Positions 9,301-17,520 of a stretch of 17,665 bases of DNA are shown here, piece by piece; the stretch's first letter is position 1; every line of letters starts with the position of its first letter. The notes under the pieces are model-generated. The model was not told the DNA's origin. It worked only from the letters and a program-made list of their open reading frames with translations, and searched no databases. The position numbers and the translations under genes are program-made. The stretch is taken from NCBI GenBank assembly GCA_002751075.1, contig NAOQ01000268.1, forward strand, positions 17,558 to 35,222, given 5' to 3'. This DNA comes from Ichthyophonus hoferi (Eukaryota; Opisthokonta; Ichthyosporea; Ichthyophonida; Ichthyophonidae).

Positions 9301-12300
9301 ATTAACTATTATAGTATCAATGATTGATATAATCAAATATTAATTAAAAACATGATCTGTGATTGGTTTGTGATTAATTAACTAATTAAGGAATTAGGTA
9401 TGCTTAAACGTTTTTTGGCTGATAAAGTATAATTTTAAAAATTAAAATGAGGAAAAAGACCAATCAGAATAATGTTTAGAGCTAGAATATAGTAACTATA
9501 TATATAAAAAGTAATTATATTATAATTATAATGTATTTATTTTCACCTATTGTTAATTACATTTAAAATTTAAAACAAGGGGGAGATTGTATGTTTTTTT
9601 GAAAGAGCCAATTGGCATAGCCATTAAAATTAGCTACCTTTTATTTTAAAGATATGCATGCATACCTACCTACCTACCTACCTATCTACCTACATACATA
9701 TTTATCTATATAAATACCTATCTATCTATATACATACCTATTCTTGTTCTCTACATCCAATTGTCTCAAAGCCTCAGCACACAGTATTTCTAGTTTACTA
9801 GGCACTCGATATTTTCCATTTTCATACTATTAGAGGGGGGTTTTAGAGGTAAGAGGGGGATCTATAGTTTGTAAGGTAACACAGTCAATGTAAAAAAGTA
9901 TATTCTATTGAATGTATTTATATAGGTAAAGTATAGTAATTGGTTGCTTTTAAATTGCTTTTAATAATTATTTATCAAGGTTAAAATAAGTATATTTACG
10001 TTTGATTATTACTTGTAACCAAACTGGTTTATTAGTAAAATTATAAAATAGTCCCGTAGTATGCCTATGATAATCAAGTATGTATTTTTAAAGTAGTGAT
10101 TTGCTTGGCTAAGAGATCAAGTTTAAAAATTAAAATTATTTTTGACAAAATACTAATTGGTTCATTTATATTTGGCACATTCTCATTAAAGTAATTTAAG
10201 ATATATTGCATTTTAAATGACACCACAAGAATATAATGGGGTTTGATTGGAGAAATAATTTTAAGTGCCAAATCAAATTTATCCAATAAAGAAAAGGATA
10301 AAAATAAAGAATAAAGCACGTGTCATTTCGAATACATCTGTAGGAGTAACAATATCTTATTGTAATTAAAATTTAACTAATAATTTTAATTGTAATAGCT
10401 TTTAATATGATAGAATATACCTGCATAGATTAAAATTAAAAGAAATAAATTGAAATTTTCGTTGGATATTTCTTGGATTAATTAGGAAAATTATATCTCA
10501 TTAACCAATGAAATGGTATTTGAACACCTCAAATTCCAGCCTATCGATTAAGGTTTCAATCTACAATTTTTAAAAAAACTAATCACTTACCTGATCATAA
10601 TAAGCATGTGATCCCTGACTATCCTCATCTTCTATTGGTAGAGGGATGGTAGCATTGCTATGGTTACGAGGCCATGGTTGGGCATTGGTGTTGGCGGGTA
10701 CTTCCGATCGCCTTTTTAAACTGCTGTTCCAATAATTCTTGACTGAATTGTCCGTTCTAGGAGAGGGAGAGGTAAGATGTAGTAGACAATGTGGTTTTAT
10801 AATGTATTTTATTACTGTATTGTATGAATTATAAAATAGTATAAAATAATTTTGCTATTTTAGTACATTGGATTTAGCGTACTATATTATATTAACTAAT
10901 GTTATATGATATTCTATTGCAATACATTACATTACACTATAATACATTATATAATATTATAGTTCCTTAACTACCTTCCAGGTAGAAGGCGAGCAATGGC
11001 CGCCCATTTATTTCCCCAGGCTGCTTGATGCCTAATTATAATCTCATCCTCTTTAATGGTCCAGGGATCCTTTTTAATACCAGGCCGTAAGTGGTTGTGC
11101 CATCTGTAGGAATAATTAGTTTAATTATTTATATAAAAATTAATTTGAATGCGATTGGGCTATAATTAATTTGATTATCTTTTATTTATGTCATCTAATC
11201 ATATGCCAACAACTAACAATAATAGCTATATTAAATTATACTAAATATAAATCAAAAAATAATTTAATCGACAAGATTCATAGGTTAATATTGGAAAATA
11301 AAAACAAAGGAATACTGTATTGGGCCAATCATCTATGTCAATAAATAATATAGAGTAGGAGAAAACAAATTGAATTTTTTAACAAAATGTATTGTTTCAA
11401 TTAATTAACTCATGTTTTTACAATATCATATTACTTCTACTACACCATTTAGACTCGGTTGTTAGTATTATTATTAATAAAAAAAGATTAATATATATAT
11501 TCTAGTTCAATTTATATCATTATTAGTTGATTGGTCATCTGCAGTATTAATTAATTGATTAACCAATAGATAAGAGCCTTTTAAGTATGTTAGCCAATCG
11601 TTCCAAACTTAGTTTAAACAAGAAAACCCAATCAAGAGCGCAATCTCATAGATTTAATACAGCAATTGATTCAAACTTACATATGATAGGTTGAAAAAAT
11701 TCAATCCAATCTTATTGTGTAAGTGTTGAAAGACCATATGGTTTTACCCAAACATGGTCAAATAATCAGTTAATCTTGGATAACCATATGAGGAATTGAA
11801 AACTAGTTTTAAGTTTAAAAATGAAATTTTTTCTTAATTCCGTTTTAATTTAAGAATACAATGACATCATACTGACGTCATCGAGATTTCAGTATACTCT
11901 ATAGGCTGAAATGTATTGATAAAGATATCTTAGGGTATTTTAATATATTGTAATGCAATCTAGCTTGAAATAATGTAATATACTGTAATATAGCGTAATA
12001 TTATTCAATATAATATAGTAAAATGGGCAATAAAATTGTGCTATATTTTGATATTTTAATACAATGAAAGCTATAAGTCGCTAAGGTTTGGCCTTCATTT
12101 TCTTTATATCTAATTGGTACCGTCTATAACATCATGTGTTAAAAATTAATTATAACGGGAAAGGAGTGTCGTTTATGGATGACAAGTAATTATCTAATAA
12201 AAATAATTGATTGATTTATTTATACGTGTAAGTAAAATTATATACTTGTAGATGTAAATCTATTGGTTTATGATATGCAATGGTATGTCAGGGTGAGGTG

Positions 12301-15283
12301 TAAATAGATAACAAGATTAGAATGATACAATAATAGAAATAATAGGAAATAAAATAAAAATAAATAAAGATTAAATTATATCAAAATAAATGAACAATAA
12401 AAAAACAACAAAAAAAATGCAATATGAAACATGCAAAATTAGAGAAGTATTAAAATAATTCGGTATTGCGGGTCATGATGCAAAAATGGCCTAGCCCTAG
12501 TAGTTTTATTTTGGGGGTAAATATTGACGCAAAGGTAGTACGTTATATGCTATCAAAATACTGGTTATAATAATTAGTAATTACTTCTAATTAGCCACCA
12601 ATTAAAGCTAGTAATTGGTAATTAATATTAATAGAAAAACCGTAATTAGAGGGTAAGTGGTTAGGATATATTTACAATCCTACACATCAAAAAATTCAAT
12701 TTGGCCAGTAAAGTATCAAGTCAAGGAACACCAAGATAAATATCCAAAAAATAATTAGTTAATTTAAACTAATTAATGAATTACTTAGGCCAATTAAAAA
12801 ATTCAAACATAAATCAGCTGATTAAAGGCTACTTCCTATTGGATAACTGGGTGTGTTGACTTGTTCAATCAAAAAAAAAAACATGATTGATCAAAACAAA
12901 ATTGGTCTTTTTTATATACATAAAAATGTATTAATAATTATTAATAATAAAACAACAGAAAATTAAAAATAAAACCAATAATAAATATTATCACCACAGG
13001 CCAGGCATATATACAAGTAAACGTATAAGTATTAATCAAGTAGAGCATAGGTAGGATAGGGTAGGGTCTAGAGTATATAGGAGTAATATAAACAATCTAA
13101 ATCTAGATATACCTTAATCGGATCTGTTTCCCCGATCGTCCTGGCAGGTGATGCGCAACCAATGACCATGAACTAGTGTCATGCTTATGTAAGAGTTCTA
13201 TAATTAGATTATCCTCCTGAAAATTATGATAGGAGGATTATTATGTGAGTTAGTAGTCACTATGAAATAAACAAGGCATGCTTCCTTTACTGGTAAGTTA
13301 GCCATGCGTGAATTTATTAAATTATTGTAGTTATGTAGTATTATTTTGTTATACTAAGATACTATTATAATAAACTATTATATTATAATACTATTAAATC
13401 ATTATCTTACTATCTATTATACTATTATATTACTATACTATTCTACCAATATACTATTGTATTAACAGCATACTATCCTAACCAACTCTTTCCTTTCTAT
13501 AATATTATAATATAATATTCTTACCTCAGTGGTCCAGGCTCCTTTTACCCTACTCGGATCTAAAACTTGATTCCACCTCTGAAAACCATATAAGACAATA
13601 GAAAGGTTAACGATTGGCTAATAAAAATGATTTAAAAGCCACTGCTATTTTCTTTAGTATGTAAACATCATAGTGGGTCACATTTTCAATGCCAATAAGA
13701 AAATCTATTAAATATATAACTTTTATTTTGATTAAAATTAAGACAATCTTTATAGTCTAACCTTTAATGGCTATTAATTTTGTATATATATACAATACTT
13801 GATATCTTATACTACATATATATCCTATATACTATTTTAACTGTACCTAAATCTTTATATTTTTGAGTCAAATTTATGTGAAGAAGATAAAAATAATACA
13901 GTTTATTATAGGAAGATTTCATATAAAAGGAAACACGTTAACTAAAAGTAAAAGATGTAGTTGTTCTCATATAATAATATAGTATATATTGTTTTGCTTT
14001 TGTTTTGTAGTGTCATAAACATTTGTGTTAGAAATAAAACATCATAAGCTTGAAAATGATAAAATATAAATTAAATTTTATAGATGGAAATGTATTGGGT
14101 TAAATGTAGGTGTGAAAGAAATAGAGAAAATTACATTAATGTAAACAATAAGAGAGGACGTTGGAATATAAAAGCGCGTAAATATCATTAGTCAGTAGAC
14201 AATATTAAACTTATAATAAAATTTTAAGAATTGCATAATATATATATAGAATGAATAGAAGAAAATTGTAGTCAATATCGATGCTTATTGGTCTATAATG
14301 TGATTTTAAGATAATCTATTCAATCTATAGGATGCATTAAATATATTAAAATTTAACTGGAGTAAAGTTAGTTTTCAATAAAGGGAAAGGCTTTTATGTT
14401 ATGGCATATACAATTAAGGTGTTGCATTCTAGTACATAAATATATTTTATTATTTTACATAAAGTTTATACCTTTCACTATATAAAATTATATAAAATAT
14501 TTGTAATATATTCTATTCTATAAGATTAATAACACTATATATAATTCATCAATTCGATTCAATTTTTATTTTTATAATTCAGTGCTACATGTCATCTATT
14601 TATACAAACCAACGATTTAGTTAGATATTACGATATATAATCTTATGATCCACTCAGCAATAGAGTATGACATACACTGACACATTCTGCCTCGGTTCTA
14701 GCCAATAATCTTGATATTTCCTTATATGGTATCTTGGCTACCACCATCATGCTGAGTCGCTCATCCTAAAAAGGAAATAGAAAATAATATTGTTATATAT
14801 TAGTATAGGCTATTGTATATATTATTAATATTATATGATATGTATATTACAAAAAAATTATTATTATTATTATTATTATCAGAATAGCATGGCATAATAA
14901 AGTTTATAATCTCCACGTAATATATAACAAATAATCAGTAAAATAGGCAAACTATTAATTGTACTGGAATATAATACTAAAAAATTCCACATAACACAAA
15001 GCAATACAATACAGTCTAGTACTATATAATACAGTACTATTCAATAAAATATATCACAATAAACTACAATTAAATACAATATAATACAATACAGTACGAT
15101 ACAATACAATACAGCATAAGACAATACAATATATTATACGATTCACCCTACCTCCTCTGGTGACCAAGTCCATGTTTTCTTCCTTAATACTGGTCGGGAA
15201 GACACCGTCTCCGGTCCACCGTTTATGGGGACTTCTAGGGAGCCCCTCTGTACAACACTCCTTACCGCTGGCTTCAACGACAT
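6202..15283 (-). CDS. MYB: c-Myb-like three-repeat (R1R2R3) transcription factor, 13 coding exons, complete
   Basis: Seen: exons 15283..15152, 14765..14676, 13578..13525, 13216..13113, 11103..10975, 10756..10591, 9826..9738, 9100..8389, 8121..7669, 7523..7412, 6794..6625, 6582..6547 and 6318..6202 form one 788-codon frame with canonical splice sites and matching phases. The product has R1 (about residues 38-88; W40, Y58, W76), R2 (89-140; W89, W109, W128) and R3 (141-186; W141, W160, W179). Recognition helices are GRSGKQIRLRW and GRTDNSVKNYW, close to c-Myb GRIGKQCRERW and GRTDNAIKNHW. The base-contacting Lys and Lys-Asn (K122; K176, N177) are kept. Known of the family: 3R-MYBs bind AACNG sites in the nucleus and often control cell-cycle genes. 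The C-terminal 600 residues are rich in S, T, P, N and Q with basic clusters that could be nuclear localisation signals. An in-frame TAA at 15307-15305 and A at -3 support the start. Confidence 0.95.
6237..6262. other. Hairpin in the last coding exon
   Basis: ATCCCCC (6237-6243) and GGGGGAT (6256-6262) form a perfect 7-base stem with a 12-base loop, inside the coding part of exon 13 about 35 bases before the stop. It is one of very few C/G-run hairpins in this AT-rich window. Confidence 0.5.
6327..6351 (-). repeat. CTCTCC hexamer repeat forming a polypyrimidine tract
   Basis: About four tandem CTCTCC units on the minus strand, directly upstream of the acceptor of MYB exon 13. They contain the 12-mer also seen before MYB exon 6 and a transporter exon. 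Confidence 0.85.
6547..6582 (-). CDS. MYB: MYB exon 12, 36 bases
   Basis: Twelve codons, IIIGEISECIDH, lie between tattgtag and gtaagg after an intron of only 42 bases. The phase is 0 on both sides, so skipping it would keep the frame. Support is the splice sites and open frame only. Confidence 0.6.
6625..6794 (-). CDS. MYB: MYB exon 11
   Basis: Two bases complete Ala, then NTPIISPGFSGGPTPCSPYI and QSQLDSYERVADRKRPLEDD, ending RHRPLILGR at donor gtaagt. RKRP is a small basic cluster. The acceptor (tttacactcctctag) is strong. Reading through the donor would add VSG and stop. Confidence 0.9.
6795..7411 (-). other. MYB intron 10, 617 bases
   Basis: AT-rich with a notable cluster of CCAAT/ATTGG pentamers (near 6880, 6915, 6952, 7150, 7204 and 7352). 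No exon or structured element seen. Confidence 0.7.
7412..7523 (-). CDS. MYB: MYB exon 10
   Basis: It encodes IQPLQAYPDPHISKWRANQE then LPSSHIWVQPQPLVPLS and ends one base into a codon at gttagt. Two in-frame acceptors 15 bases apart (exon start 7523 or 7508) differ by IQPLQ; the second has the better pyrimidine tract. Confidence 0.87.
7669..8121 (-). CDS. MYB: MYB exon 9: tail with basic clusters
   Basis: One hundred and fifty-one codons from VFLFPNNNNIAIPILIHNST to MVFNKM. The exon is mostly polar. Near its end are KRQK and GKRLR about a dozen residues apart, a candidate bipartite nuclear localisation signal. The acceptor is tttttctttaag and the donor gtaggt, both in phase 0. Confidence 0.88.
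8254..8280. repeat. GA microsatellite in MYB intron 8
   Basis: A GAGAGAGAGA run followed by GGGGGAGAGAAAG on the plus strand; on the gene strand a C/T tract about 130 bases upstream of the exon 9 acceptor. Confidence 0.8.
8389..9100 (-). CDS. MYB: MYB exon 8: long low-complexity tail exon
   Basis: About 237 codons rich in S, T, P and N, with QEQEQEQE and NPNPNPNP runs and an acidic/basic mix (KRREEEREKQ). The last 60 residues are less repetitive (YYHFKGLKREY, GRVYEIFRDGVLPATRFQS). The chosen acceptor (cttattcttttcctag) is strong. An in-frame alternative at 9133 would add 11 residues. The donor TCG|gtgaat is modest but is the one that keeps phase with exon 9. The open frame continues past both ends into intron. 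Confidence 0.85.
9101..9737 (-). other. MYB intron 7 with GTAG/GATA repeat at its 5' end
   Basis: Just inside the donor lies a tetranucleotide tract (9656-9735, plus-strand TACC and TATC units). On the sense strand it reads GTAG/GTAT repeats that resemble donor sites. The rest is AT-rich with CCAAT pentamers. An alternative exon 8 acceptor lies at its 3' end. Confidence 0.65.
9656..9735. repeat. TACC/TATC tetranucleotide microsatellite
   Basis: Plus strand CTACCTACCTACCTACC followed by TATC and TACA units. It abuts the donor of MYB exon 7. Confidence 0.85.
9738..9826 (-). CDS. MYB: MYB exon 7: short post-Myb segment
   Basis: Twenty-nine codons starting YENGKYRVPSKLEILCAEAL then RQLDVENKN, between ccccctctaatag and gtatgt. 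The predicted amphipathic stretch KLEILCAEALRQL could be a small interaction helix. I cannot tie it to a named domain. Confidence 0.88.
9827..10590 (-). other. MYB intron 6, 764 bases
   Basis: AT-rich, with a short G-run (9835-9840) by the acceptor and scattered CCAAT pentamers. The 81-codon minus-strand frame at 10074-10319 is hydrophobic, lacks splice sites that would join it in phase, and is not needed by the protein. No other feature seen. Confidence 0.65.
10591..10756 (-). CDS. MYB: MYB exon 6: R3 recognition helix and start of tail
   Basis: TDNSVKNYWNSSLKRRSEV finishes repeat 3 and a basic cluster (KRR). A polar, acidic-tailed stretch ending IEDEDSQGSHAYYDQ follows. The acceptor follows the shared pyrimidine 12-mer; the donor is gtaagt in phase 0. 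Confidence 0.95.
10761..10772 (-). promoter_or_regulatory. Pyrimidine 12-mer upstream of the MYB exon 6 acceptor
   Basis: CCTCTCCCTCTC on the minus strand, four bases from the AG of exon 6; identical to the copies at 2276-2287 and within 6327-6351. Confidence 0.6.
10975..11103 (-). CDS. MYB: MYB exon 5: R2/R3
   Basis: It completes Arg and reads WHNHLRPGIKKDPWTIKEDE, then IIIRHQAAWGNKWAAIARLL and PG. It is nearly the c-Myb sequence from WHNHLNPEVKK to LLPGR. Both ends split an Arg codon (acceptor cctacag, donor gtagtt). Confidence 0.97.
11104..13112 (-). other. MYB intron 4, about 2.0 kb
   Basis: The largest intron. It holds a pair of CRE-like sites (11862-11880), many CCAAT pentamers, a TAACGG site near 12150 that fits a Myb core, and a slightly GC-richer patch near 12460-12545 with no open frame of use. 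It splits R2 exactly before WHNHL, so no exon is missing. Confidence 0.65.
11862..11880. promoter_or_regulatory. Paired CRE-like sites in MYB intron 4
   Basis: TGACATCA (11862-11869) is followed 11 bases later, start to start, by the perfect palindrome TGACGTCA (11873-11880), the CREB/ATF consensus. The spacing is about one helical turn. Function is inferred only from the motif. Confidence 0.4.
13113..13216 (-). CDS. MYB: MYB exon 4: R2
   Basis: Thirty-four codons and two bases: EDNLIIELLHKHDTSSWSLV then AHHLPGRSGKQIRL. It encodes helices 1-3 of repeat 2. The cysteine of GKQCRERW in c-Myb is Ile124 here. It ends inside the Arg codon before W128 at donor gtatat. Confidence 0.96.
13217..13524 (-). 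other. MYB intron 3, 308 bases
   Basis: Rich in TATTA/ACTAT runs near its 5' end; otherwise nothing identifiable. Confidence 0.6.
13525..13578 (-). CDS. MYB: MYB exon 3: R1/R2 junction
   Basis: Eighteen codons, RWNQVLDPSRVKGAWTTE, in phase 0 on both sides, match RWQKVLNPELIKGPWTKE of c-Myb almost residue for residue. The acceptor is tggttttcag and the donor gtaaga. Confidence 0.96.
13579..14675 (-). other. MYB intron 2, about 1.1 kb
   Basis: Strongly AT-rich throughout, with no exon-like block and fewer CCAAT pentamers than the other large introns. Nothing further seen. Confidence 0.65.
14676..14765 (-). CDS. MYB: MYB exon 2: core of R1
   Basis: Thirty codons beginning DERLSMMVVAKIPYKEISRL and ending TEAECVS, between cctttttag and gtatgt. 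Y58 stands where most Myb repeats have the second tryptophan, and the repeat is shorter than R1 of c-Myb. Cys72 keeps the (Q/E)C of the third helix. Confidence 0.93.
14766..15151 (-). other. MYB intron 1, 386 bases
   Basis: Contains a TTA trinucleotide run (14860-14880) and an imperfect AATACAATAC repeat (about 15000-15135) next to the donor. No exon or structure seen. Confidence 0.6.
15152..15283 (-). CDS. MYB: MYB exon 1: start and beginning of R1
   Basis: Forty-four codons from ATG to WTWSPEE, phase 0 at donor gtaggg. The 37 residues before R1 (MSLKPAVRSVVQRGSLEVPI and on) are unremarkable. W40 begins repeat 1. The untranslated leader may be spliced: an AG (tctctatttaag) lies nine bases before the ATG. 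Confidence 0.93.
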
Positions 15284-16080
15284 GGTGATTATCTTAAATA
15301 GAGATTAATCATAAATTAGCTGCTATTGATCGAATATTATCCATAATCTGTGTGATTGTCTATTAGTATTGACCAATTTATTGACTAATCTAAACGATCT
15401 GTCAATGATTGGTTATCAATGTTTTTCAAGGGAACCAATCCAATCAAAAAATAGAGTATAAATATAATTGCATCAATAATTATGCACGTATAATCATTAG
15501 ATATTTTAATTTTCCATATGTATTAAGTTGTATTCCTTTATATGAATAACAATAAAATAAAAAAGCGTTAAATAAGTATTTTAGTATTAAAAATAGATTT
15601 AATCGGATAGTACATCATCAATTCGACCAATATACCCAAAAATAGCCAACTAGGAAAAGAAATAGCACAAAAAGATCGGTTGATTTATGATTAAAAAAAA
15701 TAAGCTAGTAAAATTTGAATGTTATTGAATCAAAGTTTTTGGTCGTACCTTTTTGGACCAATAATGTGATCAATATAAATAGTCACAACTAATCGCTGAT
15801 TGGGCCCTTTAAATCCCCAATTGCCTATAATGAGCCTTAGCAATATGAATCATAAATCATCATCTTGGATTAAAGGTTTTAGAATATGTAATCGATTGAA
15901 TGAGCTAGAATAAATTATAAAATGAGTATTATACATACATATATTGGTCAAACTAGATACATAAAAGAAGAAAATGATAAGCCAAAAAGAAGGAGTGGTG
16001 GATCATAATTGGATAGAGAGATATAGTTAATGAGATGAAGAATGGTATAATGAATAAATTTAAATAATAGTGAACATACG

Positions 16081-16094
16081 AATAATAATAATAC

Positions 16095-16128
<34 letters not shown>

Positions 16129-16210
16129 AACAACAACAGCAATAATAATAGCAGTAGTAATAACAATAGTAATAGCAGCAATAATAATAATAATAATCGT
16201 AATAATAACA
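16081..16210. repeat. AAT trinucleotide tract
   Basis: Imperfect AAT/AGC/AAC triplets on the plus strand. They produce an artefactual leucine-rich frame on the minus strand at 15948-16223. Confidence 0.92.
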
Positions 16211-16629
16211 AAAATATAATCATGTATTAATGTAGATAAGTAAAAGTAAATTAGAGAATATGAAAATATCTCAACATAAATTCATACAGACATGTATAAA
16301 TCCACAAGTTTATTAAATAAATAAAAATATAACTCAGTATTAACACACTTCAAATATTAAAGAACCAATCAGTACCAATTTTATCGTATGTAGTAATAAA
16401 GAAGTTAGAGTGAAGGGTTTGATAAGACGAAAGTATACGCATTCTAATTAAAAATTTAAAATAGAGTACATTGTGCCTTTAAACTGTCTTAAAACCTAAT
16501 CTCTCTTTTTCTCCTTTTAAAGTATTATAATAATGTACCTCTACTACAATATTATAAGTTCATGTAAAGCAACCCTGGAAAATTATTTACAGTAATTTTA
16601 TCACAATATTTATTCGTTTCTACCAATGA

Positions 16630-16950
16630 ATAAGATTATTACCGCCATTGTTATTGTTAATAGTACTATTTCTATTATTATTATTATTAGTACTATTGTT
16701 GTTGTTGTTGCTTCTATTAATATTATTGATATGATTAAAATTAATGTTATTGATATTAATGTTAATATTACTATTATTATTATTAGTATTATTAGTATTA
16801 TTAGTAGTAGTATTATAATTGCTATTATTACTGTTATTATTGCTATTATTGTTACAATTATTAATATTATTACACTAACTATTATTATAACTCTTATTAC
16901 TACTACTATTATTACTGTTAGTATTATTATAATTATTACACCACAACATA
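16630..16950. repeat. ATT trinucleotide tract, about 320 bases
   Basis: Imperfect ATT/GTT/ACT triplets on the plus strand. They keep a frame open at 16626-17027 that reads almost only I, T, V and S. It is a complement-orientation partner of the AAT tract about 420 bases to its left. Confidence 0.92.
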
Positions 16951-17223
16951 TTATATATTACCTTAAAGTGATAGTTTTCCTCATTACTATTCTTATTAAA
17001 TCAACCAAAACTACTCCTATGCCATAAAAGATATTTTTAAAACTATAGTTCCTGTGAATCTAAGCATAACCCTAACCCCGTACTTATATCCAAGGAAAAG
17101 AAAATACATAGTAGTACTGCAAATCACATATAGTTATGTTTTTCAAAAAACAATGATAATGGAAAAATCAATAAAATCAACTAAATAACAAGAGAAATAT
17201 ATACGTATATTTGTAAGTATGCT

Positions 17224-17280
17224 GAGCTAAAGCAGTTGGGGGGAAGGGAGGGGAAGGGAGGGGAACGCAGGAATTAGCTC
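17224..17280 (+). promoter_or_regulatory. G-quadruplex-type G-run block inside a 7-base inverted repeat
   Basis: Five G-runs of 6, 3, 4, 3 and 4 bases separated by one or two A (17238-17263) meet the usual G-quadruplex pattern on the plus strand. They are framed by GAGCTAA (17224-17230) and TTAGCTC (17274-17280), an exact inverted repeat. The inner GGGAAGGGAG unit is tandemly duplicated. It lies about 2 kb upstream of the MYB start. Confidence 0.6.
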
Positions 17281-17463
17281 TCTCCCAAGAAAAAAATAAA
17301 TATGTTTTGGTTTTGAAAGTTATAAAGGACAAAGTTGCAATAAGACTGGTTATAATGGTTTAATTATATATATCTAAGGTAGAATAATTGAGAAAAAATA
17401 AAAATAAAATAACAAAACATGGTTTATTCATCAGACAAACAATAGTTCATATTGAGTACTTAC

Positions 17464-17520
17464 CTATATTAGCATACAACTATATTTCGAGATATATACC
17501 CTATTTGCGACTCCAATTTT
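17464..17520 (-). other. Possible non-coding leader exon of MYB
   Basis: A segment bounded on the minus strand by tttaag and a perfect donor (AATAG|gtaagt). All three frames contain stops, one exactly at the exon end, so it would have to be untranslated. It could splice to the AG just before the MYB start codon. Only the donor is strong. Confidence 0.22.

Noticed and set aside
15948-16223. Leucine-rich open frame on the minus strand
   Set aside because: It is the translation of the AAT trinucleotide tract; no domain, splice context or non-repetitive coding part.
16626-17027. Open frame of 133 codons rich in I, T and V
   Set aside because: Produced by the ATT tract, which contains few stop-forming triplets in this frame; composition is that of the repeat.
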